Of a stretch of 64,000 bases of DNA, positions 12,719 through 24,900 are shown piece after piece; position 1 is the first letter of the stretch, and each line of letters starts with the position of its first letter. The position numbers and the translations under genes were made by a program. Below the pieces are notes generated by a model. That model was not told the DNA's origin. It saw only the letters and a list, made by a program, of their open reading frames with translations, and did no database searches. This DNA is from Alligator mississippiensis. Lineage: Eukaryota > Chordata > Crocodylia > Alligatoridae. Location: assembly GCF_030867095.1 (NCBI RefSeq), contig NC_081824.1, positions 136,925,433-136,989,432 of the forward strand, read 5' to 3'.

Positions 12719-12724
12719 TTTATT
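12719..12724 (-). terminator. Candidate RSPH3 polyadenylation signal
   Basis: AATAAA on the minus strand lies 37 nt past the RSPH3 stop codon, so the 3' UTR could be very short. A second minus-strand AATAAA at 12181-12186 lies on the far side of a hAT MITE. The sequence cannot show which is used. Confidence 0.4.
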
Positions 12725-12760
12725 TGCCAATACCTGATTACCAGATGTTTAGTTTGGTCA

Positions 12761-12954
12761 TCACTTGGTTTCAGGTTCCTGAGTTTCTGTTTGATGTGAC
12801 ATGTTTAGCTGAACAGAGGTTTGACATGATGATACCTGAGCAGATGCTTGATCTGCCTGACCAAAAACTTCTGTGTGTCCAGAAACTTCTGCCTGTGAAG
12901 TGTTTGCCTGATCAAATGCATCCAACCTCTTTTCAACCACCACACGAATCAAGG
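12761..12954 (-). CDS. RSPH3: RSPH3 exon 8 (last coding exon)
   Basis: The acceptor TTTCAG (ending at 12955) joins CC to the last T of exon 7 to make Ser. The exon then encodes LIRVVVEKRLDAFDQ, which matches the family's VVEKR segment. A Gln/Ser/Thr-rich tail of about 48 residues follows, showing no clear family similarity, and the exon stops at TGA 12763-12761. The tail is shorter than the mammalian C terminus. Confidence 0.9.
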
Positions 12955-15900
12955 CTGAAATGAAAGAAGTAGTTGTTACTAAACAGCAGAACAGGAGAAG
13001 TGAAAGCAGAACAAAACTGAACCAGTAAAAGATGGTTGTTAAATTGCAGCTCTATAATCAAGGCTGAATTGAGTTTTGCACTTCAAGGAGGGATTCATCC
13101 TCACTGTTGTGAAGGATGCAGTATATTCTCCTTTGAACTGTAACACTAACTCTTTGAGCAAATAATACATTTGCTAGGAACTTACAAGGAATTCCATTAA
13201 TTAGTTTTTGAGTTGAAATTAATTAAGAATGGATCCAATAAGAAATGAAGGATTCTATTTGACCTTCTTTTTTTTGTACCAAACGGTCCAGTTCACACAT
13301 TGTCTTTCACCACAAAAGAACTGCAAAGCACTGATTTTTACAAGTTTCTTAAAAGAACAGATCTACTCAACTGTAAAACAGGAGGGTGAAAACTAGTATA
13401 AGTATGGAAATGAAGGGGGCAGGATGACTAAGCTATTGGTAAGCCTGTTTAACAAGTCAGCATGCTCCAGTCAGTGCTGTCCAAAGTGGCCCAAAGCAGC
13501 CAGAACATACTGGGCCTAAAGTTAAATTAAGTTAAACTACATTACATTAAAGACAAATATAGGGGGGCAATACATGCCTGCCAGGTATTAAATTATCACA
13601 TTGTAACAGTCTCTCTGGGGGGGCTGTTTAGTGTTCAGATGCGACCATTTTAATAATTAAAAAAAAACAGATAAGGAAATTACCACTCAAGAACTCTGTT
13701 GAGTGAAAGTAATTTAGAACAAAATAACTAACAGAGCAGTTGTAATTATCTAAAAATATAAGAAAATATGGAGGTAAGGTTAAATTTAAGAGATATCTAA
13801 ACAGAAAGGAATGCACAGACACTCAGGTAACATCATTCTGACATTTGAAAAAAAAAAGGAACACGAATGAAAATTTTATGTGAGTTTAAAAATCAATTTA
13901 ATCTAATCTGGGACTACAGACACTGATATGGATTCATCATAAGTGTGTGTTTATTTTCTGATATCACTACTGATAGTTAGGTTTGTCTGTGCAGTTCAAT
14001 AGCAGCCTATATAGCTCAGCTTTTTTAAATGATCCTAACTTTAATGAGTCACTCAGCAAGGATACTTTTACTGACTGCTGAGGTGCCAAGCAGTTACCTC
14101 TATGAAATATCTGACTGGTTAACATTTTTCCAGAATACTTATTCAATTATAAAATAAAAACTAGGAACTTATGATCATTTGACGTTTCAGCCAATTATGG
14201 CCAAAGATTATTGTTTCCTTTTCTTGTTCGTTCATTTAGGATGAGCAGTTACTACACAGTTGGGGTAATTTACACATGTGAAATCAGAGGCCTTTTGTTA
14301 CAGACAGATGGCCTTAAACAGTTTATGTGCTTTTCAAATTGAGGAACAAAAGATGCTTCTTTTCCTGAAACAGAAGCATAAACAATGGGAGAATTCAATA
14401 AAAGACTACAGTTTGTCTTCCATGTAATAAATAAGGAATGAAAGCTATTAAAACAGGGAAAACAATTACCATTCATTAATGCTTTATGTCTACTAAATAT
14501 ATCCAATGCTTCTGGCAGAAGCATACCTCTGCTGGTAGTATTTAGTGTCTGGCAGAGAGGTCTGCCAGACACTAAATACTACCAGCAGAGGTTTGGTGTT
14601 GAATCAGGTCTGTTGTTTCTATTATTTCAGCTGAGCCTCAATTACAAAACTGCAGCATAAAGTAAGCATGAAAATGTTCCAACAATAAAAAGGTTTTTAA
14701 AAAAAGGAAAATGGAAAAATATCATCCACCTCCTCACTTAATTCTCATTAAATAATTTGCTGCCTATTTCATAATAATCCTGCAGTTATTACATTAGTTT
14801 TCACTTAAAGAAATTAAGCAAGATAGTTTATATTTCATGACCTCGTAACTTACAATCAAGCATTGTTCTTCCCAGAATCTTCTTCTCCAATGTCTTTTCT
14901 ACTTCTTCCATCAACCATGGAAGGAAATCCATCTCAATATCTTTAACATTTAGGAAAGGAAAACAAAAATATGTATTTTTATTAATGATAACTTATAAAC
15001 TCTTGGGATATATTTTCTAGTTAATGTAAGGATGCTAGTCATAGATAAATGGAAAGCACAGAAGACGCTTGCCCTGTTAAAGCCTGATTTTACAAGAAGC
15101 TAAGGCCTAAATTCTCCTACTAATTTAGGAGTTAGGTTTCTATATAATTTCAGTCTCTCATCAACTGAGACTGATTTCAGAAGGGTGCTCAGGTGTTGAG
15201 GGTGCTCAGTCCCTTGCAGGCTCAAGCCCCAAGTTAGAACTTGCATATAATTAGGTGAAAAAGGTTGAACAATTGGGATAACAATAGTTTTGCTTTGAAT
15301 ATAAATGTATTCTGGTCTTTGGCCTGCCCAAAGTGTGTAATTCCTTCTAAGGAGTTCCTGCTTATCCTGGTATTGCCAAGATCATCCAATTTTAGCAAAA
15401 CAACTGGAAATCTTGTCCTATTTACATCTCTCGTAGTTTCTACACCTACCCAGTGATTGGTGCTGTACAAAAACTAGTATTTTCAGGACCCAGGAAAAGT
15501 CATTATGTTGCAACATGATGGTTCAATGCGACTCAACACTGTGGTGCAATCACCTTGATAGCAAAGTCCTCTCACACACTGAAACCTTCAAAAGTATCAA
15601 TTTCCCAGAGAAAAGTTAGCTGCATGCCATAGGAAGTGGCCTGTAGCTAATGTGCATGCAGAATTTTGCTTAAAACCTTAGGGATAACTTTTAAGTGGTC
15701 AATAATGACAGCAGTTGATTTACTGGAAGTGACCTTTAGAACAGGTTTCACTAACAAAATAAAAAACAACATTATAGAATCATACTCCTTGGACCAGAGA
15801 GCCTCTCTCTTCTTGTAACCTAGATGCCTCTACCTATCTGCAAGTAATCATAATAAATCTCAGAATGTGCTTCAAAAATAGGCACATCAAAGGGCTAACT

Positions 15901-18900
15901 AAATTCACAAGTGCAGTGCATGCACGGTTAGACTGACCTACAAGAAGAACAAAGGACAAGCACAAAGTTTGAATTAAGCATGTGACTGTCAGCAGGTGAC
16001 TTGGCTGGGATGATATAGTTGGAGATCATCCTGCTTTGAGCAGGAGTTTGGATTAGATCAGTGGTTCTTAACCCTTTTTGTACCAGGACCCACTTGTAAA
16101 CATTAATTTGTAAGACCCAACCCAGTGCCCCTCATTCCTGACCTGCTACTCCCTGCCACCAGCCCCCGGCCCCGCAGTGCGTGGGGCAGGGCAGGGGTGT
16201 GTGGGGCAGACGGGGATGTGTGTGGGGCATGGAGGGCCCCAAGCAGCCCACTGCAGGCTGGAACTCTGTCAGCCTGCAAGGGAAAAGTTCTGGTTTCCCA
16301 CATTTTTCTCTTTTAAAGGAAAATCCATTTTTAAAGTTTGTTTGTGACCCTTTCATATATTCTTGTGACCCATTTTTGGGTCGCGACTCACAGGTTGAGA
16401 AATGCTGGACTAGATGACCTTTTGAGGCCCCTTCCAACCCTAACTTTCTATGATTCTATAACTTATGAGGTCAAATTGTTAAGCTTGCTGGAATTATTAT
16501 ATGGGATGATAATAAAAATGTATTCCAAGTTTGAAATTCCAGTTCACTATTTAGAACTTTAAGCCAGATAGTCTTTTCATTCAATTCATATACACCTTAG
16601 GATTTTTGTTTTGAAGCAGCAAGCCAGAGCACTAAGATTTTGGCAGTGTTTCTTATATATTTTTTTCATATTTTACTTATCTCATGCTTATCAGAACCAT
16701 CCTCTTTTTATCATTAATTAAATGCGCTATTTCTGAAGGGAGGAGTGATGGTACTATAGAACTATATCCTTTGTCCCGAGAAGAATAATCTGAAGTGCAG
16801 TGCACAGTGCTCCATCAAAGTGACTAAAATCAGGAAGAATGGACCATTTCTAGAGCTGAGAAGGTGGTTCATTTTGATGACTGCTCAGTTCTAGGCTAGT
16901 CTTTTTATACCAGGAAGTAAAAGTGATGGAATAACACTGGTTTGTTGAGGCCAAAGTATTTAATTTGAAAGATCTCTGCCTTCATGAACTCCTGCTGGTG
17001 GGTCTTGCTTGGGGCTGGGAATGCTGGGAGCTGTTGGGTCCCTCATCTTGGGGCAAACACACTTGGCAAGTCTGCAGCAGGGCTGGGGACTATGCAAGCT
17101 GCTGATCCCTGACTTTAGGCAGTATGCTGGGATATCAGCTTTAGAGCCAAGAATCCTGTGACCTGGTCCCCTTGCAATTTGGGGGAGTTTCTGAATACCT
17201 AGAGATTGCTTCAGTCTGATTTTAACTGAAACAAAATGAAAAAAGAAAAGAAAAGAAATTTCTTGAAAACTGGAAGACCTGACTTTCAGGCACTTGTCAC
17301 CAGCAAAACTTGCACACAGTGGAATTGTTTTATTATGGAGGCCAACCTACTATAGCTCAGAGATTAGCAACTCATGCTATGTAAACCAAGGACATGCCAT
17401 TGGAGGTTAGTGATATTGAGGGCCTAATTTTGTGTCAGAAAGCAGAAGCCTATATTCATGTGTACCTTTTCACACACTACTTGATAAGCATGCCCTCTTT
17501 TGCATTCACAGAACTGTATAAACCTAATTCCTGGTAGAAACTCTGGTTCTCAGTTACCATGGACTGGGAATGGACCAGTGACCTTATGACGAAGGGTTTC
17601 AAGAGTGATTGCAAATTCCTTCTAATCTGAGTCTCCTCCTCCCTTTTCACATCCATCCCATATCTGAAGGTAGCTTTGTTATTGCAGTTAATTAGGAAGA
17701 AACAACTGAAGTTTCATTCTGAAGTTAGCTTCCACAGATGCTTCTTTTTAAAACAAGGTGGAATCCTAATGTTTCTGATACACTACAACAGTAACTATAG
17801 TTAGGCAGCCAGTTACAATCCAGCTATTTTCCAATGCTGTTTGTTTCTATCTATACATGATAAAGCAAGTTGTAATAACCACATTAAGAAAACCATGTTA
17901 CAGCTCTGATTTGATCAGGTCAGTTGTAAAATTATAACCAGGATGGGGTACTCAGCTGCTTAGATCAAGCCAAGTTATAACAGAGACTAAGCCACTGGAG
18001 GCCATCCACTTTGGCAGGCATGCCTGTACTCTTCCCCTGCCTGATCTACTGCTCTGCTTTCTGTTCCTTGCCCTATGCTCCCTGCCTGATCTATTGCTCT
18101 CATCTGTTGCATGCCACACAGAGGCTGGCCATGCCTCTGGTTGGCCAACCTTTACTAGGCACTATGTTATAAAACTACCCAATGGTACAGTAAATTTTGT
18201 AAGGTCAATGAGCCCATATGTTATAATATTTGACACACATCCCTCAAAAATGGCAGCGAACATGTCTTCTGTTAAATGCAGTGATTTCAATGGCACAAGG
18301 AAGAAAAATAAATCATATGTATTTTTAACACCATTTTCCCTCTAGACCTATAATGGCAGGTTTGCCAAAATGTTTTACTTCCAAGGACCGGAAAGGTTAG
18401 ATTTTGAAACCACATAATTGTTGTGTTTTTTTTAACAAGCTTTGAAACTTCCCAGGCCAAGCACATGATTATATTTTAGATTTGAAAATTAGATTTTCTA
18501 ATATAAAAACTTATTTGTGAAGGAAGCAGCTTGAATGGGAAGAAGGCTAGCTCTAATGGCGTCGACAAAGAGGCTGAATGGTTCGCTGAACTGACTGGGC
18601 ACTTGGCCATCCTTTTCAAGTTGTAATTACTGGACTTGATGACTGACCCCAGCTGCCAGAGAAAGATTATTATATCAGCAGGCTCCCTTCTTTGGAGTTC
18701 TTAGGTAAATTTTTGCAGCTCATGAAAGCAGCTGGCCTGCTAGCTCTGGAGACGTTTTTTTCAAGAAGCACAACATAGGTGTGGCAGTGACAGCGTTCTT
18801 GTGCCACAGAAGCCAAGTTTAGTGCCTCCCCTAACCCTGCATAATGAGAGCATGTGCAGGGGAAGCAGGAGACTACTATCCCTCACCCTGCAGAAGCAGA

Positions 18901-21900
18901 AGAGATGAAGGGTCGGGAATGACAGGAGTGAGGAATTAAGCAGTTAGAGAGAGGCTGAGGCCAGATAGAAGAAACTGGTAATTTCTGACAGTCCCCAGTG
19001 ACCTTAACTATATTTAAATTGGAAATCTAGCCAAGAAAAATTTTGTTTCTCATTTTAAGCTCGTTGGGATAGGGGCAGCTTCTTGTTCTGTATTTGTACA
19101 GTATCCGACTCAGTGGGGTCCTCATACAGGACTGAGGCTCCTATGCACTACAGCAATAAAAACAACAACACAACAGTAATGTCAATATCATTTACACCAA
19201 CCAGTGCTTCCCCACTTTTAGAGTGCTACTGTAACACAACTACTACAGCTCAGGTCTACTTTTGCCCTGTGTCCTATCAAATTTCTGCTTTTCACTTACA
19301 TTAAGTTGTAAGCTTAAAATTCTCCAAATCTAGCGCTTTCCACTAAAAGCAAAGATAAAAGCTCTTGCTGACACAAACATGATGCATTTGCATATAGGTG
19401 ACCAGTAATGTTAGTTTTAGAAATGGTATTTTTTCTAAACTAACAATTTGCCCATTTACCAATATAAACAGTAAATGAAATGTAGTTTTATTATTTATAT
19501 GTGTGTAACCAATAGTAAAGGATAAGAAAGGCTTTGTAAACTCGAGTGACACTGAGTGTTGCGGTTCTTTGAGTTGTGTAAGAAAAGGATTGTACCAACC
19601 TCTTTCTACAGGATCATAGAAATATCCACTCTCATGAAGGCTGCTGAAAACTGAAGGAATGAGATCAGCCAGGTAACATTGTGCAAAAGCCCGAGCTGCG
19701 ATTTTCTCTGAAGTCTCCTTCTGCTTTTGCAGCACTTGTACCTGTTGGCGTTTCCGACGTTCCTGACAAAACAATGTTTGACTGTAAACTTTTTGGCTTT
19801 ATTCCCTCTTGAAGTAAAATGTGTGAAGTGTGAAAATGTAAAATACGAAACTTTTAAAACAGGGACACATACTGTGGGCTGGCCATTTTTCCTAAAAACA
19901 TGTAACTCACATTAATACTTATGGGATTTAGATACAAAAAATGAAGTCTAGAATCATATGCACTTCTTTTCAGAGTATCACAGGGCTCCAGACGTATGAC
20001 TGAAGTTGCTCATGCTCTTTCCAATTTCAGGTTGAGTGAAGGATGTTTCCCTCACACATGACTCATTGCAGAAGACAGTTGATAAATTAACTAGAATTAC
20101 TGCAAACTCTCCAGCTCTTCCAAATTTAATGTCATGTGACATTACAGTTGAACATCATGTCATGTTAATGATGTACCATGGCGGTATAAGCATGGCAACA
20201 TAATATAAGAGGATATCACTGTGATATCTTGATCTGATCTCTAAGGGCATCTTTACATGTGCTCTCAGGGTGGGAGGGGGCGCTTTAATCAGAGAAGCTC
20301 TGAGAGCCGCTCTAATTAAAGTATCCGCAGCATCTCATGCATTCTGTATCCTGTGCTTTAAAATGGCGGCAGGGTCGCTTTAACTAAAGCTTGTTCAACA
20401 AGCTGTAGTTATAGTGCCCATGCCGCCATTTTGAAGTGCAAGGATGATGAATACATGAGACACAGAGGCTGCTGGAGAGCGCTAATTAACATGGTCCAGC
20501 AGGCTTAATTAATCAAGCCTGCTCTGACGTGCTATAATTACAGCACATTAGAGCAGCATCTCTGCGTGTTTACAAGCACCCTAAGGGTTTATAAACACTG
20601 TATGTGACTTGTTAATGGTAATATTTTATATACACATTATATAAATTAAATTAACAACAGGTTTGTCAAGAAATTTACTCAGGAATGGCCTATGTGTGGA
20701 TATACGCTTCTCCCAAAGAATTAAAAAGTCATTCCCTTTAATTTCCTGGCTTGAATGCCCAAGGAGCTCAGCAACCTGGTTTTCAACTAGCAGAGCAAAA
20801 AGCCAGGAAAAGAGAATAAAGATTCTGGTTAGTTGTTAAAGACAGTTTCCCTGACACCAAGGTTGATATACAGAATTTAAGGAGCTGGGGTAAAATAAGC
20901 TTATGATCAGAGGTAAGATAGACAAGCTTGTAGGCCTACTTTTGTTTCAAACACCTTTCCTCTTGTGCTTCACTTTGTTCAGTTTAAGACTGTTAAAGGC
21001 CACTGCATTTACTGTTGATTACATGTTCTGAATGGGAAGCACTATGGGTACCAAATTCAGTTGGATCAACCATATAAGTATGGTTGATACACCAGGTATA
21101 ACTGTATCTGTATCTGTACCCAGTCTACAAGTATATAATGACCATGGGGGTTCCACTTAAGCCCTATGACCTTGACCAATTACATTTTTTGGATCTATTA
21201 GTCACCCCTTGAAAGTCAAAGTATCTCTGACACTTAAGGCAATCACTACAGGATCCAACCCCTTAAAAATGTTTAAGTCTAAAAAGACATTATTCAGGGT
21301 TTTGGTGTAAGCATTCTAAAAGAATAACACAAATGCCTACTCAGAATTTAATAACAAACACCATGGGTTGGATGCTCATATAAGTCATTAGGTACACACA
21401 GGCCATGTCTACACAAGATGTTTATTGTGCAGTAGCTCGTTACTACTGCACATTAGCGCTGATGGGCATAAACCATGATGCGATGCTACTGCGCAGTAGG
21501 AATGAGCTACTACACAGTAAGCATCATTAGGCAACCATGCTGGGCCAGTACTGTGCAGTAACACTGGTTACTGTGTAGTCATTTAGTACTTGGTTATACA
21601 AATAACACCTGCACAGTGGGTGGCTCGTGTAGACGCACCCACAGAGCTTAAAGCCTGTGCATACTCAACATTCTATTACTGACAGCCTGAAAGGTTTCTT
21701 TTTAATTTTAGAGTACTGCAAGCATTAATTTAAGGGGCATCTCTATGAACCTCTCAAAATTAACTGCTTGACTAATTGTTGCATCACATACCTAAGACAA
21801 AATAAGATTGAGTTAATCCCTATCTAGTAGAATGTTACTGTGAAGGGGTTATGTTCCAACTGGAATATCAGTGCTCCAAACGAATGCTGCTGCATTCTGC

Positions 21901-24900
21901 TGATGTATGCAGAACTAGAAGCAATGGACCAAACTACAGTTGTCCAATTTTACAGGAGTTTTTTAAATATATGAAACAGACCATATTTCCTCATACATCA
22001 AATGCACTCAAATAAGACTCTCTCTCTGCTGTATGCAACCATAACTTTCACTGTTGAATTGTCAGCTGCTCTGCCAAAAGCTGAAACTATAACTGCTGCT
22101 GAAGATGGGACTCTATGGGCAGAGCTAGGATTTTGAAAAGAGCTAAAAGTAGTCTGCAAATCTGTGAAAGAGGAGAGACAAGAATAGCTAAACTGTAAAT
22201 ACTTCAGCCAAACTGCTGAAGAAAGGACAGAAGTACAGACAGACCAAAGGATAGAAAGACCATGAAAAAGTAGAGTGCATCATTAACACCTGTTGAGTGA
22301 AGAACAATTAGCAGGAATCAAGTAGATTCTAATCAGCCATGAAGTTGATTGACTCTCCCAGCTCTGCCTGAAGTTGGAGAGACAGATAATATAACGGGGT
22401 CCTAAACAGGATTAGATAAATTAATGGAGGATGGGTCCTTTGTGAACAATTAAATAGAACAGTCAGGGATGTATTCCCTGACATCCCTACCCATAAGAGT
22501 TAGCTCTAGGGAGGGCCTGACAGGGAATGGATCATTCTAGACATTCCCCCTTCATACACTCTCCTTCTAAAGCATTTGCTACTTGCCATTGTTCAAAGAG
22601 GATATTGGGCTAGACGAACCCAGTATGAAATGTCAGTATGGCATTTCTCTGGTTCTTATAAGAGGAATAAAGCCAAATGAATATATGCTTGTCAGTAAAT
22701 GAAAATGAAGACCTTGAATGTTTAGACAGCCCTGGTTTACTCCCTCTGCTCCATACCTTTTCCTCTCTATGGCGCCGCTCCTGTTCTTCAAGGCGTTGTA
22801 CTTCAGCAAGCTCTGCATTCCGCAGTTCCTCAAATGCGTACTGATGTGCCCGCAGATTGGCCAACTCCTCTTCTTCCATCACTTCCAGCAAAGCTTGTTC
22901 AATCGTTTTTCCAACCAAAACTTCCAGCATTGGTTTGACTTCAATGTCAAAGTCAAACAGCTGAAGACAAAAGTAAAGTAAATGAGCTACATGTTTCTAG
23001 ATTTCAATCAATTCTAAGTCTTATCAAGATGAACAGAAAAGTTTATTCCTGCAAGAATGTAGATGATACAAATGAAACACTAGTAAGCATGACTATGATG
23101 TTATTTGTAACCTGACAGACACATCAACTGCACTTTAGAATTCTGCCACTCTTGCTCTTCCTCAGCGGCAGCTTCTACCACTTCAGTTGCTCAAATATTT
23201 TCTGAGAACTTTAACACTCTCCTCATTTTAGAAAGGCACCCGTAGCAAGATACAATAGGTCCCAGTCTGTCTGATAGGCCCAATCAACAAGCTAATTCAA
23301 ACCACAATTGATCTTGGTATCCCAGTCAGAGCCAGGAAGCTGAACTGGATCCTAGTCATGCACTCATGGACATCTTTAGTGTCCATTAATTTTATTGTTT
23401 GTGCACACAGAAGAATTTCTAAATGATTTAATTTTTGCTTCTAAGTAGTACTCCTAAAATGATATAATTGAAGAAGAAGACTCTTCCTTAATTTTGAAGA
23501 TATCCTTACAGTAAACAATGCTAGACATTTTGGGGATTTTTAAATCTCTCTATAAGAAATATCCTCAATGTTTCTGAACTGTTTTTGCCTTAGTTAAGCT
23601 TTTTGTATCACAAACTTTTTAATCTAAAAGAAGTCTGATTATGGTACTTAGAGATGAAAATTTGCATTGTACCTCTCCTTCTTGTATCTGTGTGGCAGCA
23701 TCTCTCCCTGTTTTAGCTGGGATGAAGAGTGGAGTAGGCGGCCTGTCCAGAAATGCATCTGTTTGACACTCCACATCAACTTCTATTATGCGGTCACCAA
23801 GCTCTTCCAAATATAACTCTGCAAAGTAAAATCATAATGAATATGGTATGTAGGATTCCGTCTTGCTTTAAAAACCATTAATATAATTTGGCAAACTAAA
23901 TGATAAGTTAATTATACCAAAATAAGGTACAATATAATGATTAGTTGAGAAGATAAAGAATCGACTTAAAATCTATGCCAATTTCCTGTGTAACATCTGC
24001 CATTATCATGTAGTCCATAAGGTCTGGTCTACTTAACTGGAACAGTTCATACAGTGATATTTCATTTGGAAGATTTCAGAAGTAGGTGAAATTATTTACC
24101 CTAAGTCTTAATTACTAGATTTCAAATCACTTTGAGAAATAAACTGTTCCAGGTAGGAACCTCCATGTTGGAGGGGAGACAAGGAAATCTCTCATAGTAG
24201 CTTTTAACTTTAAAAAGGGAGACTACACCAAAATGAGGAAGCTAGTCAGGGCTGGCCCACAATTTTTGGAGGGGTCCCTGCAAGATATAGTTTTGGGGCC
24301 CTCTTATGTGAAGAAGCCGGCTGGCAGTGGCGTTTGGCTGAAGAAGCCAGCAGAGGGTGGAGGTGGCGAGGGGGTGTTGAGCAGCTGAAGAAGCTGGCAG
24401 TGGGGCAGGGGAGGGGGGGCTGGCAAGCAGCAGGACCTGGAGCTGGCAGCGACGGCAATGCAGACTGGTAGCAACCGCCTGCCCCACCTTGCTATGGCAC
24501 TGATTTCGAGTGTTCATGGCCACAGGGGGACCCTTGGCTGCGGGGCCCTCTGTGGCCACAGGTTCCACAGGATAGGGCGGGCTGGCCCTGAAGCTAGTTA
24601 TATGCATATTAAAAGGTGCCCCTAAAGAGGTGAGAAACTTGTAGGCACCATGCGAATTGTTTAAAAACACCACGTTGGAGGCACAAAACAAATGCACACC
24701 ACAAATAAAAAAAAAATGGAAAGCAGACCAAAAGAAAGCCAGCATGGCTTAATGGCAGAGTTGCAGAGGCAATAAGCAGAAAAAAGGCTTATTTCAAAAA
24801 GTAGAAGTCAAATCCTAATGAAGAAAATAAAAAAAGAACATTAACATTGGCAAAGCAAATGTAAAACTGGAATAAAGACACGCTAAGAGAATTGGAGGAG

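Larger units (their letters stand above)
14941..19599. other. RSPH3 intron 6
   Basis: Apart from the CR1/hAT pair at 16000-16462, no other element with clear ends and no additional exon was recognised. Confidence 0.6.

Noticed and set aside
14270..14572. 100-codon minus frame downstream of RSPH3 exon 7
   Set aside because: It includes one arm of the palindrome, has no family similarity, and the true next exon at 12954 fits phase and homology.
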